From Quillaja saponaria (Eukaryota; Streptophyta; Magnoliopsida; Fabales; Quillajaceae), in NCBI GenBank assembly GCA_029379385.1, contig CM055613.1:16944001-17008000 (forward strand): a stretch of DNA of 64,000 nucleotides, in the 5' to 3' direction. Below the pieces are notes generated by a model. That model did no database searches. It had not been told where the DNA came from and saw only the letters and a program-made list of their open reading frames with translations. A program made the position numbers and the translations under genes. Of the stretch, positions 13,401-23,236 are shown in pieces (positions within the stretch are counted from its first letter, which is position 1; each line of letters opens with the position of its first letter).

Positions 13401-16400
13401 AGATAGTGTGGAGTACAAGTAAGTCAATTGTACATAATAAAAAAACTAACTATAAATAAGGAAAACTAACCTACTAATTGAGTTATCTATATTTACACAC
13501 TAACACTCCTCCTCAAGCTGGAGCATATAAGTTATTTATTCCGAGCTTGTTACATAGATATCAGAGCTGGTTACCAGGCAAAGATTTTGTGAATAAGTCT
13601 GCTAACTGATATTAGATTTTGCATGTGGGGTCTTAATTGTATTATCCAAAAGTTTCTCATGAACAAAATAAAAGTCAACCTTTATGTGTTTTATTCGTCA
13701 TGAAAGACTAGATTGGAGGCAATCTGTAGTGCAACTTAGTTATCACATACTAACTTTATAGGCTGAGAACTGAAATCCAAGTTCTTCTAACAGATTCTTT
13801 AGCCAAATCAACTCAGTAGTGGTATGAGTCATGGCCTTGTATTCAGATTCTGCATTGGATCTCGTAACAATAGTATGCTTTTTACTTTTCTATAAAACAA
13901 GATTTCCTCCCATAAGTATACTGTATCCTGTATTAGATCTTCATTCAAATGGAGAGTTAGCTAAATCAACATCACTATAACCTTGAACTGCAGCAATATC
14001 ATGTTTCTGTACTAATATGTGACCACGACCATGTCCTCGAACTAGGTTGATCCATGGTTCTTATTTAATAACCTCTTTCCAGGTGCAGTTTTAAGGTATC
14101 TTAGGATACAAATAGCAGCATTCCAATGAGGTGTTCGAGGCTGAGAAAGAAATTAGTTAACCACACTAGTTGTAAAAGTAATATCTGTTTTAGTGACTTG
14201 TGAGATTCTTTAGCTTACCAATAAGATATTTGTATTGCTCATTATTTGTCAGTAGAACACTCTCATATGATACGAGTTTAGTGTTGGGATCCATGGAGTA
14301 TCTATAGGTTTTCAATCAAGCATACATCCAGACAATACTTTCTTTGAAGGAGGCAAATCTCTAACTGTGATCTCATAACCTCAATGCCCAATAAGTATGC
14401 TAATTGTCTCAAGTCTTTGTTTTGTAACTCTGATTGTATTAATGATTTCAATTATTAAGTCCAATGGTTATCATCATATGTGATCACAATATCGTTCACA
14501 TATACAATCAAAAGAATTTTGCCACCACTGAAGGCCAAAACTAAAAATAACTTCACTAAATCTACCAAATTAGGCTCTAGCTCTAGGAGACTGTTTCAAG
14601 CCATACAGAGACTTTTTCAACCAACATACCATACTTAACTCTTCCTGAGCAACAAAACCAGATGATTGCTTAATAAAGACTTATTCATTAAGGTCACCAT
14701 GTAAGAAAGCATTTTTGACGTTCAACTGATGGAATAGGCAATAAAAAATAGCAGCAAGAGATATGAAGACCCTAATAGAAGTAAGTTTAGCTACGGGAAA
14801 GAGTTTCTGAATAATCCATACCATAGAAGTGTAGCCTTTTGCGTTCAATCTGGCATTTGAGCCATCAACAGACCCATCAGGACGAACTTTCACGAAGTAT
14901 ATCCAATTATAGCTAACCGTAGACTTGTTAGGAGGCAAAGAGACCAGTTCCCTAATATCATTAGTATGTAAGGCATCCATTTCATAAATCATGGCCTGCC
15001 GCCATGTTAGAAGAGCAAGAGCATCACTAGTAGATTTTGGAATAGAAACATAAAACAAAAAGGATACAAATGCATAATAGGGTGAACATAAACGATAATA
15101 ACTCAAAAAAGTATGAATAGGATAAGAATTACGAGTTGAATGGGTACCTCTTCGTATAACAGGAGGCGGATCAGGATCCGAGGCACGGTAGGTGTCGGTG
15201 CAGAGTATAGTTATCAAGTACATCGACAGTGTCTGCTGGAGGATCATGCCAAGAATGATGATAGTAAACTTGAAGAGGACAGTTGGACGAGGTAGAAGAC
15301 TCAGGTGATGGTGGTGATGGTTCATTTGATCCAAAATAAGGAACCGGGAGAGCCTCAGGGATAGGAGGTGACTTGGGAATAGTTGAGGAAAAGAACAAAG
15401 ATTTCTCAAATAATGTGACATTAGGTAAAGCAAAGATTCTTATCTGGAGAATAACACCCATACCTTTTTTGAAGACAAGAATAACCTAAGAAGATGTACT
15501 TGATTGATTTACCATAGAGTTCATCCTACCTAGGTGTTAGGCCATGAACAAAACAAATGCGACCAAATATGCGAAACGGAAGTGAATTTTGAAGGATGAT
15601 TAGGAAAGAGAATAAAATGATGACATGCGATTAATAAGGTAGCATACTGTAAGGACATCATCACCCCAAAACCAAAGTGGGACATGATTATGTAGTAATA
15701 TAGTGCAAGTAGTTTCAATTAAATATCTGTTTTTGCACTTAGCAACTTTATTTTGTTGAGAAGTGTGAAAGCAAGATGAATGATGTAACATACATTGGGA
15801 TGTCATAAAAGTATTAACGTGCATTATCATTATGTAAAATACGAATAAAAACACCAAATTGTATTTTAATTTCAGCACATAACGGTTAGAATATAGAAAA
15901 TAACTCAGAAAGATTTTTCAATAAAAATTGCCAAGTGCAATGAGAATATTCATCAATAAAGATAACAAAGTATTGAAATCCCAAATATGAACTGACACGA
16001 GTAGGACCCAAACATATGTATGAATAAGATGAAAATGAGACTCTGTTCTAAAATGATCATATTTTGGAAAAGAAGCACATATGTGCTTGCCAAGTTGATA
16101 CGATTCACCATCTTAAAGATGATAAATATAACAAATGAGAAACCATCTTTTGGAGCTTGAATAGATTAGGATCACCCAACTGACTGTGTATGTGAATGGG
16201 TGGCACATCCATAGAGCAAGCTATTTAAGATGTGGGTAGTGACATAAGATGTTAGAGGCCCCTTGACTCACGCCTTGTGCAAATCATTCGTCTCATACGT
16301 CGGATCTGTATAATAAGGAATCATCAATGAAATGACATAACAATAAAGAAAACTAGTCAATTGACTAATAGAAATTAGACTAAATAAATATTCTGGGACA

Positions 16401-17933
16401 TAAAGCACAAACTCTAAAGGTAAAGAAGGTAATGGTGTAGCTTGACCTATATTTTTAGCATCGTTTGTGAAACCATTAGTTAAAGTGACGGGAAAGTGCT
16501 AGTGGATTACTAATATTAGAGAAAAGTTTATAGTTATCAGATATGTAATCAGAGGCACAAGAATCAATAACCCAAGTGTAAGAAGAGGCCTGAGAGAGGC
16601 AATCGACTGAATTACTATGAGAATATTGTTGGTTAGTCTAGTATTGTACAAAATTATCATTGTCAGTAGCTGATATTGAGACATTAAGAGTCTTGACTTC
16701 AAATGGTAAAACTTCAAGTTGGTTGGCTGAATGAACAATATTAATTGTTGGACTCGAATAATCAATCAGCTGGTAACAAGAGATAATATCTCAGGAAATT
16801 CAGTTTTGACATTTTGAACCTTGCCCAAATAAGTGGATATATCCTGATCAACTTGCTTTAGATTCAATAAATTAGTAACCACAATATAAAAATGTTAGGT
16901 AACATCAGTGTAAAAAACTTTGGCCCTTTTGCACAATTCAAAACATGTCCTATGTGCCTGGAAAATCTATTGTATAGAAGGCTTAGGGGATGCCCAAAGT
17001 AAACAGAATAATTGGGCATCGACCTTATTCCAAATGGGTTGTTCAAGGGTTGGAATATCATCTAATGTGTTCATGAGATGATTTCATATTCTTGTCCCAG
17101 AAACCATCACTCAATAGATGCAGCTGAGACAAATAATTAGGTCCATTCAATTTTTTAGTAGTAATAACAGGGGATCCAGAAAAGATAAAGGTAAAAGTAC
17201 AAGGTTTTGAGACTACAATAGAGTTTTTAGATTTTTCAGAGGTAGACGTATTGATTTAGACATATTGGTGAACAACACTGAATAATAGTACCAATGAATA
17301 GTATTGATGAATAGTGTTCGGTGAGCATTACCATGATGAAGCGAATGGAACTAGACTGTCAGTCATACTATTCGAATTAGACACAACAGTAAGGAGACAC
17401 AATGGGAAAAATTAGGATTTTTCTCTTCCCAAACTCTGATATCATATAAAAGCTAAAAAGAGAGAAACCTGAAATATTTCGATAAATTTGATGATAATTC
17501 CTCATACCAATATAATATATTTATATTATGAGATTGTGTGAAGTACAAGTAAGTTGAAATAATATTTGCTTAAATAGACAAAATATATATATATAATATA
17601 TTTATTTACCATTCTGTTGATTTCTTTTGACAGGTTTGGGATGTTCTGTCTAACAAAGAAGTTGTAGACATAGTGGCAGCTGCTCCACAGTCTTCTGCTG
17701 CTCGAATGGTGGTTGAGTCAGCTGTACGAGCTTGGAGGATGAAATTCCCTACTTCCAAGGTTGATGACTGTGCTGTAGTTTGCCTCTTTCTTGACACAAG
17801 TTCGAATTATACATCCATACACAATGAGGAATCAGAGACATCTATAGTGAACCCATTGGATGATGGCAGTAGAAAAGTTGATCCTGAATCGACAGGAAAG
17901 GATCATCGAGGAATCTCCAAATGTCCTGTCTAG
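4189..17933 (+). CDS. Probable protein phosphatase 2C (clade E type), 5 coding exons
   Basis: Joined exons 4189-4443, 11040-11426, 11844-11961, 12916-13139 and 17634-17933 give exactly 428 codons (427 aa plus stop) with GT-AG introns and consistent phases. The family consists of Mg/Mn-dependent Ser/Thr phosphatases. Seen motifs: VFDGHGPFGH (metal-binding Asp), GNVGDSRAVLG, SPGLAMARAFGDF, LATDGVWDVLSN and a final DDCAVVCLFLD, so the catalytic core is complete. The protein starts MGSC, a predicted N-myristoylation plus palmitoylation signal, suggesting membrane attachment; a basic Arg/Lys-rich stretch follows at about residues 25-45. ATG 4189 was chosen because the open frame upstream has only a GTG start and because MGSC starts are typical of this clade. 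Introns 1 (6.6 kb) and 4 (4.5 kb) are expanded by antisense copia insertions. The C-terminal tail after DDCAVVCLF is short and ends SKCPV; a second frame stays open past the stop, so a lineage-specific frameshift is possible. Confidence 0.9.
4866..5052 (-). repeat. 3' LTR of copia element 1
   Basis: 187 bp, the copy beside the polypurine tract. It differs from the other LTR at about a dozen positions by eye and lacks a 17-bp duplication found there. Confidence 0.9.
5053..5070 (-). other. Polypurine tract of copia element 1
   Basis: On the minus strand GAAGGGGAG lies directly against the inner edge of the 3' LTR, the usual primer for plus-strand DNA synthesis in LTR retrotransposons. Confidence 0.75.
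5060..5377 (-). pseudogene. Copia 1 RNase H domain, C-terminal fragment
   Basis: An open 105-residue stretch matches the end of copia RNase H: a CDNQA segment, a HERTKH...VD block, FVREKL, then QLADLFTKSL and a C-terminal LGTYNLY. The HERTKH block has been duplicated in frame (an 11-residue KHIEVDCHERT unit). The upstream RNase H portion (5380-5660) is still recognisable but has two Trp-to-stop changes. Confidence 0.8.
5669..6070 (-). pseudogene. Copia 1 reverse transcriptase, palm and C-terminal part
   Basis: Matches the copia RT region from the catalytic box through FQTKDLGQLKHFLGIEV, PVDTPMDPNTKL and YRRLVGKLNYLTVTRPDI. The catalytic box at 6053-6064 reads YVDN instead of YVDD, so one catalytic aspartate is lost. 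It is separated from the upstream RT fragment by stops or frameshifts. Confidence 0.85.
6155..7528 (-). pseudogene. Copia 1 integrase (C-terminal part) and reverse transcriptase N-terminus
   Basis: The longest open stretch of the element, 457 residues. The integrase core is visible (HSDNAREYF with the second catalytic Asp, then HTPQQNGVTELKNRHL with the catalytic Glu), followed by RFWGDAILTACYLINRM. A Ser/Pro-rich linker leads to RT (WRQAMVDEMNALHTNGTW, LVAKGYTQVYGVDY, QLDIKNAFLHGDL, SLYGLKQSPRAWF). It stops before the palm box. Confidence 0.88.
7535..8020 (-). pseudogene. Copia 1 GAG-pre-integrase and integrase N-terminus
   Basis: Contains CESCQLGNHTRVSFPKHS (zinc-binding pre-integrase region), then HLVHTDVWG with the first catalytic Asp and YFTTFIDDYS. 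The start of the pre-integrase domain (7750-8020) is frame-broken. Confidence 0.8.
8048..8470 (-). pseudogene. Copia 1 gag zinc knuckle and protease
   Basis: A CX2CX4HX4C knuckle (CTHCNRMGHTKEKC) is followed by a protease segment TWILDSGVSNHISGN, where the expected DSGA reads DSGV. A TAG stop interrupts the frame immediately before the knuckle. Confidence 0.82.
8600..9167 (-). pseudogene. Copia 1 gag N-terminal part
   Basis: The likely gag start is ATG 9167 (MSTSEKFEIG), leading into LNGSNYLSWAASVELWFLGQ, typical of the copia gag N-terminus. A frameshift near 8940 moves the frame to the NDIQCFYTVVSNLL and LILTLYGLRADLDPF-type segments, and a stop follows at about 8604. Confidence 0.8.
9296..9307 (-). 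other. Primer-binding site of copia element 1 (initiator Met-tRNA type)
   Basis: The minus strand reads TTGTATCAGAGC directly next to the 5' LTR, one mismatch from TGGTATCAGAGC, the complement of the plant initiator methionine tRNA 3' end. Confidence 0.8.
9308..9512 (-). repeat. 5' LTR of copia element 1
   Basis: 205 bp. Compared with the other LTR it has a tandem 17-bp duplication in the TGTGYGGARTACAAGTT region and one extra A. Confidence 0.9.
9513..11039 (+). other. Rest of PP2C intron 1, no gene seen
   Basis: AT- and T-rich intron sequence ending in a good polypyrimidine tract and CAG acceptor at 11037-11039. No transposon ends or coding sequence are recognised. Confidence 0.6.
11040..11426 (+). 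CDS. PP2C coding exon 2
   Basis: Acceptor TTCCCCCAG|AATTTT, donor AAGCAG|GTAAGC, 129 codons, phase 0 at both ends. Encodes NFCSKEDTIFCGVFDGHGPF with the metal-binding DGH, then a helical insert and the SSGTTAVTLVKQ strand. Confidence 0.9.
11844..11961 (+). CDS. PP2C coding exon 3
   Basis: Acceptor TTTTCAG|GGGCAG, donor CCAA|GTAATA. Encodes GQDLVIGNVGDSRAVLG through QLTIDLKPNLP and ends in phase 1. The split codon A|GG joins exon 4 to read PREEERIRLCKGRV. Confidence 0.88.
11962..12915 (+). other. PP2C intron 3, no embedded gene
   Basis: A 954-bp GT-AG intron. Short open stretches inside it have intron-like composition and no family resemblance. Confidence 0.7.
12916..13139 (+). CDS. PP2C coding exon 4
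   Basis: Acceptor AATAG|GGGAAG, donor GATGGG|GTTAGA. Encodes EEERIRLCKGRVFALRYEPE through SPGLAMARAFGDF and LATDG. It ends in phase 0, and GTT TGG GAT of exon 5 completes the DGVWDVLSN motif. Confidence 0.88.
13321..13505 (-). repeat. 3' LTR of copia element 2
   Basis: Aligns along its whole length with the LTRs of element 1 (CTCATACCAAGATA, GTGTGGAGTACAAGTAAGTC, TTTACACACTAACA) and is followed by CTCCTCCTCAAGCTGGAG, the polypurine tract region. Confidence 0.85.
14681..15433 (-). pseudogene. Copia 2 integrase C-terminus to reverse transcriptase fragment
   Basis: Contains the linker and RT start: WRQAMIYEMDALHTND, FVKVRPDGSVDGSNARLNAK and NVKNAFLHGDLNE, closely matching element 1. The surrounding frames 15530-15880 hold the integrase pieces (FWGDDVLTVCYLINRMSS). 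All are frame-broken. Confidence 0.8.
16864..17270 (-). pseudogene. Copia 2 gag fragment
   Basis: Matches the gag of element 1 (MPNYSVYFGHPLSLLYNRFS region). The N-terminal gag upstream is frameshifted but its nucleotide similarity to element 1 continues to the LTR. Confidence 0.65.
17445..17555 (-). repeat. Truncated 5' LTR of copia element 2
   Basis: Starts TATAAAAGCTAAAAAGAG (the terminal TG is mutated to TA) next to a degraded primer-binding site AACTCTGATATCA. Similarity stops after AAGTACAAGTAAGT. Confidence 0.75.
17634..17933 (+). CDS. PP2C coding exon 5 (last)
   Basis: Acceptor TTTTGACAG|GTTTGG. Encodes VWDVLSNKEVVDIV, then DDCAVVCLFLD with the last metal-binding Asp region, then a Ser/Asp-rich tail, and stops at TAG 17931-17933. 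Confidence 0.88.
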   Translation, partial: VWDVLSNKEVVDIVAAAPQSSAARMVVESAVRAWRMKFPTSKVDDCAVVCLFLDTSSNYTSIHNEESETSIVNPLDDGSRKVDPESTGKDHRGISKCPV

Positions 17934-20900
17934 CGATTACCTCTACTTGGGGAGAAGGGATTTGGAGGCCAAACAGAAAGACAACAGCTATGTCATTGCT
18001 TGTTGCTCATCTCTTGCCAAGCCTTCCGATTTTGATGAGGTTGGGAGAATTAGTGCCAAAGGTAAAAGTCATTATTTTTATGATTTCTTTTAACTTTATA
18101 TTTGTAATTGTCAAATGTTCTTTACATTAATTGTCATTTATTGGTTTTCCTTGCTACATCATGTGGAAGGAAGGAAAAGGTTTTTACTTTTTCATTTCTA
18201 TATTCGGAGGGAAAAAGAACCCAGCTCTATTTTTTTGCCGGATACATCACCTCTGGAAGTTTTGTGGATTTGAAGTTTTTGTAAATCCAAGTCTTAGGAA
18301 CATGTAATATATATTGTAAATATGTTTGGTGGGATTTTGTGTCTTATTAGTGTAGGAAGATTTGTTTTGTTCTCTGTCATTTCAAGTCTATTTGAATTTT
18401 GAACCATGTAATTCTGATTTCTGAAATCATTCTTGTTTTACAATTCTCAGCCAGAAAAAAGAAAAGAATTACAAACTGGCTTAGTGGTACTTTCTTTTCT
18501 TTTTTCCCTGTGAGTTACAAATCTTATTTTTGATGAATTGTACCAGTTGTAAATAGTTCAGTGAGCTTTTCAGATTGTACAGAGAAGATAGAAGATGGTA
18601 AGGTGTGATACGTAACTTAACAGTAACAGTAGAAATGGACAACTTAGCAAATATGGTCTTTGCACCGTGATAAGCTGAAAGTTAAATCATTTCAGCTGGT
18701 TAATATAAAATTTCCCCAAAAAGCATTAAATTTGATGCCGTAGTTAGTAGCTTCTGGGTTTAATCCATCTAAATACACATGTTCTACGCTAACCGTGGTG
18801 GATCTATAATTTTTTACCAGTGTAAACAAAATGTTATAGAAATTTGTTTAAGAATAAATTACATATTTTTTTTTATTTTTTTTGAGATTTATAAAATGAC
18901 ATTTAAACAACAGTTTGTTTCGGGTTATAGTGTTTACTCCTTAGTGACCGTGTCCAAGAAACATATTGGTGGGAAAGAAGTTCATGGACAAAATTGGCTT
19001 TTCTGTTTGATGGACAATTTGGTTTTAAGTTTGAGTTTGACAAAATTTGTTTGGGCATTTTTTTTGAAATTTTAATTCATTGTTTGTACGTGAATGAGTC
19101 TTTTAGGAATATATATAAATTTTACAGAAATACTCTTATTAATATTTTAGAAAAAGTATTTAACAAGTCTTGATTTTATTTTTAAAATATTAAAATATCA
19201 TTATCATAATCAACTTTTAAAAATTGTAAAATAAGTTTACAAGAATAAAAGCTTTTTTCAAATATGTATGTGATTTTAAATTGATTGTCATACCACTTTG
19301 ACCATTGTTTTTATTTTATTTTTAGGTTTATATGAAATAAGTAGATAATTTTTTTAAAAAAAAAATCAGATAATATAAAAAATATATATAAATTTATGAT
19401 ATAATCAGAACAAAACTTTTTAAAATTTATAAATAAAAATAATGGTGAAAATGTTTTAAAGTCTACATATTTGAAAATAAACTTTGAAAAGTAGTGTTTT
19501 TTGGTCTCTGTATTTGGTGCAAAACCAGATAAATTGATAAATTACTTACTGAAGATATGATTAAATTACCCATTTCAAACATATAATTCATATTCAATTG
19601 ATATCTAATATGTATTATTTGGATTTCTCATTTTTTTCATCCAACTTTAGTTTAGATTCTAATAAACATTTTTATTAAAGAAAAAATAGACCATATAAGT
19701 AATCTGAAAAGTTAAGACTGGATTTTAAAAGTTATGACATTACTTTTTGGTACATTATATATCATTAATATATATATTAAAATGAAGATTTTTTTTAGGT
19801 GTTGACATGTGGTACTAACACATGGCAACGTTGAAGGTTTTATTATAATACACCAATCATGTTTAAAAAAATTGTCACATAACAAACTATTAAAATTATA
19901 TATTATTTACTACTTAATAATTATAGATATTAAGTGTTGTTAAAACTTTTCATTCTCAAAAAAAAAAACTTTACCATTTTGTTGTACCTGCAGTACTTTA
20001 TTAATAATTAATATTATTATCATTTTCAACATTTAAACTTAACCATCTTTTAGTTTTTCTAACTTCTCATCATTATTTTTTATTATTATTATTACTTCCA
20101 AACCTACAAATTCCTTTCACTTGTCACCTTTTTACTGTATATAGGTCATTTAGCTTCAACATTTGCAATAATTTTCTTTACTTTATAAAAACAAGAAGCA
20201 GATGCTCTTTTTCGCAACTCACTATTCATCGATTTTGAGAAGAAAATATTATTTAAGGTATATGAAACTAAAATATATAGATATTATAATTTTTACAGTG
20301 TACAATGATTATATTTTCATATACAAATAAGCAGCAATTGGTGGGTTTGTTTTGTTCAAGATTATATGGACACAAGTTTGATTAGCCGACTACAATCTCT
20401 AATTAGGAGCAGGCTAAGGTGATGTACGTTAGCTAATCACATTTTCATTTTTCATAGACAACATTGTTTATCTGGGTTAGCTTTTAGAATTTACAGTTTT
20501 ATAAATTTCTTAAAGATTTTTCATGGGTTAGCTCTATAACGCTTTTTTTTCCTATTGAAATTCTGACAGTTGCTGCCAACCATACAAATATTTATTGGAT
20601 AGTCGTTCAGTGCTTAGCAATAAATCATCGTAAAGCAAAGATTTTTCAACTAGACGATTTATATCCATGAGAGATAAGTATTAAGAATGGCTAATTAAGG
20701 AAAACAAAATGTACGGTACAGGTGTATGATGTGAAATAAGGGGAAAGGGAAAAGTCTCAGGAAATTGTAGGATTCCAAGTGAATCTAGCTGTGGTCCTTT
20801 CTTCTGTAAACTTCTTCTCTGCTTCTCTCTTAGTAACCAAATGTACTAACCAACCCAATTTATCATTCACGTGCTAACCATTTCATTTTAACTCAAGGAT

Positions 20901-21119
20901 ATTTTTGTCTTTTTATATGAGTTTGTTAACAGTAATTACTGAGTATTGTCATCCAGTGATTTTTTGATGAAGTCTATTATGCTAGCTCAACTCTTGCGTT
21001 GTTCCCGTGGACAGAGCTATTATGCCTGCAACAATCACATTTTGCATTTTGTTCAATTACTAAATGAGAATTTTCCCTTTTCTTCCAATATCTAAATTGG
21101 GATTCTAAGTCAAAGTCTC
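17934..21119. other. PP2C 3' flank and gene-free AT-rich sequence
   Basis: The first few hundred bases probably contain the PP2C 3' UTR. A second reading frame (17860-18093) stays open past the PP2C stop. The rest is AT-rich with short low-complexity ORFs and no recognised domains, RNAs or terminal repeats. Confidence 0.55.
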
Positions 21120-21875
21120 CACTGCTTTCCACCTTTTGACAGATGGTGAGTTAGATGTCTTGAACAGATGCTGGGAGACTTACCTCAAGTTCATGACAGC
21201 AGATAAACCAAGAGAATGGTCTAGTTGGCTTCCTTTGGTAGAATGTTGGTATAACACCAATTTTCATTGTTTCCTAAAAACTCCTTATGTAGTCTTTTAT
21301 GGCCAAATTCCCTACTGCACTTGCCTTATATATCTTGTGACTCAACAAATGAGGCGGTTGATAGATCCTTGACAGCTAGGAAATCTACCTTGAGGTTGCT
21401 GAGGTATCACCTACTGAAGGCACAAGACAGAATGAAAATTCAAACTGATAAGAAGGGGACCGACAAGGAATTTTTAGAAAGTGCGTGGGTTTATCTGAAA
21501 CTTCAACCTTATAGGCAATTATCTGTGGCAATGAGATCCTTCTACAAACTAGCACATAGGTACTTTGGGCATTTTTCAGATTGTAAGGAGAGTTGGCAAG
21601 ATAGCTTATCAACTGGTTTTACCGCCTACTACTAAGATCCACGCTACTTTTCACATTTCTCAACCCAAGCAACATTTAGGCAATGCACCAGTACATGTTG
21701 ACTAACCTGTATTCTCAAAAGAAGGCATCATGCTCTTGCAACCTCAAGCAATCTTGGACAAAAGATTCATTATGAAACATAAGAGGGCCGTGACTCAGGT
21801 TTTGGTACAATAGACATATTCATTCCCTGAAGATGCTAGCTGGATGGACATAGAGACATTCAAGCATCAATCAAC
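21120..21875 (+). pseudogene. Ty3/gypsy integrase to chromodomain-end remnant
   Basis: The plus strand encodes a decayed end of a gypsy polyprotein: an integrase segment (TDGELDVLNRCWETYLKF, then WLPLVECWYNT and a VVFYGQIP), an integrase C-terminal part (YHLLKAQDRMKIQTDKK, VAYQLVLPPTTKIHATFHIS) and a chromodomain-like end (ILDKRFIMKHKRAVTQVLVQ, stop, FPEDASWMD). Frameshifts and a Trp-to-stop change at the chromodomain show it is dead. It ends abruptly where antisense copia sequence begins. Confidence 0.8.
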
Positions 21876-23236
21876 AATGCATCTCCCTAATAAGATATTA
21901 GCAAGTTCACTTGTACCATCATGGACCTAACCATGTCTTCAAGGGTCTTATTTCTTCTCTCTGCAACACTTTTTTATTTATTTATTTTCAGAGTTGCAGG
22001 AATAGACAATTGTCTAGCTAAATCCTTTTCATCACCGCTTAAACTTCTCAGATAAATATTCACGTCCATGATCAGTCTTGAGAGCCTTGATGCTCTTCTC
22101 TAATTGATTCTCAACCAATATCATAACATCTAAAAGCACTCTAATATTTCTAACTTATTGGATATCAAATAGACATGACTATAGTCTGAATAATCGTTTA
22201 TAAATGTGATGAAATAGGTTGCCCCATACCTCGCTGTTACTTTCATTGGGCTATACATATCAGAATGAAATAACTGTAATGGAATTGTGGCCTTAGTTGC
22301 TTTACCAAATGATTTCTTAGTTGATTTCCCAGCTGAACAAAATTCAAAATTGGTAGAATGACTTTAGGACCTATAAGACCTGCTCTAGCTGACCTAGTCA
22401 TCCTATCTTGTCTAATCTGACCTAGTCTAGCATGCCAAACAAATGTATTAGCATCATTATAATTATCTACAGAAGACAATAAGGAAAAACAACCATTATT
22501 GATATTCATATTAACATCCAAAATTATAAAACCATTGTCAAATATAGCGATGTTCCTATGAAAAAAATTTCAAAAACTTATTTTTCATGATAGATCTAAA
22601 TCCTAAAGCAAGGGGAACAATGACAACTATTTTAATTTTCCTAATCTCTGGTACATAAAAGACATCATAGAGATACAATGGATGTCCACTATGATGTTCT
22701 AACTTGCTATTCTTATTCAAAGAACGTCGACGCTATAATTATTCCCCATGAATACCTTTCTGCTTTGAGCAGGAATCTGACAATACTCTACGGAGGACCT
22801 TGGTCTCTCACTACATGGCCTGTTGCTCCTGAGTCTACAGTTCACAAAGGATTGGATTCGGTAAACAGAACAATGCTAGATGCATAAATATGAGAAAGAG
22901 AGAGTTCATGTGGAATTAACCTCTTTGGCTAACCGCAACTACTGGCAAGTGTCCCATCTTGCTACAATTGTAGAATCTTATATGTTCGTCTTTCCACCGC
23001 ACTTTCCTCTCTTATGCGTAGTAGACTTGTCACTCTTGGCTTTGGATTCAGCATCCTTTGAAGGTGGTCCATTTCTCTTGTACTTAAAGCCAGATACTAT
23101 GCGTGAGCCTGGACTTGGCATAATGGACAATAGAGTGTGAGGTGGATTCGGCAGGCTCTAGGTACTTAAATTCTAGCTTTAAATGGTGCAAGATGTTGTC
23201 AAATCTTTTGACACTCTCATTGTGCATCATGGTTAC
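21876..23236 (-). pseudogene. Copia element 3: gag C-terminus to integrase (distal half)
   Basis: Read on the minus strand from 23236: NESVKRFDNILHHL gag C-terminus, a decayed zinc knuckle (FYNCSKMGHL), a spacer, a GAG-pre-integrase (WHARLGQIRQDRMTR), integrase pieces with YFITFINDYS, and finally VAERRNKTL and MVRSMM before ending at 21876. RT and the 3' LTR are missing. The N-terminal gag half lies beyond 34120, split off by the gypsy insertion. Confidence 0.8.

Larger units (their letters stand above)
13321..17555 (-). mobile_element. Decayed Ty1/copia element in PP2C intron 4
   Basis: Same family and same antisense orientation as the element in intron 1. The left LTR is recognisable throughout (13321-13505). 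The right LTR is present only from 17445 to about 17555 and then runs into intron sequence, so its last 75 or so bases are gone. Gag, integrase, RT and RNase H fragments are in order but broken by many stops and indels, and the gag zinc-knuckle region near 16790 is deleted. It is clearly older than element 1. Confidence 0.9.

Noticed and set aside
20160..20700. Possible MITE or small RNA region in the gene-free stretch
   Set aside because: No inverted ends, target duplication or hairpin could be defined by eye.
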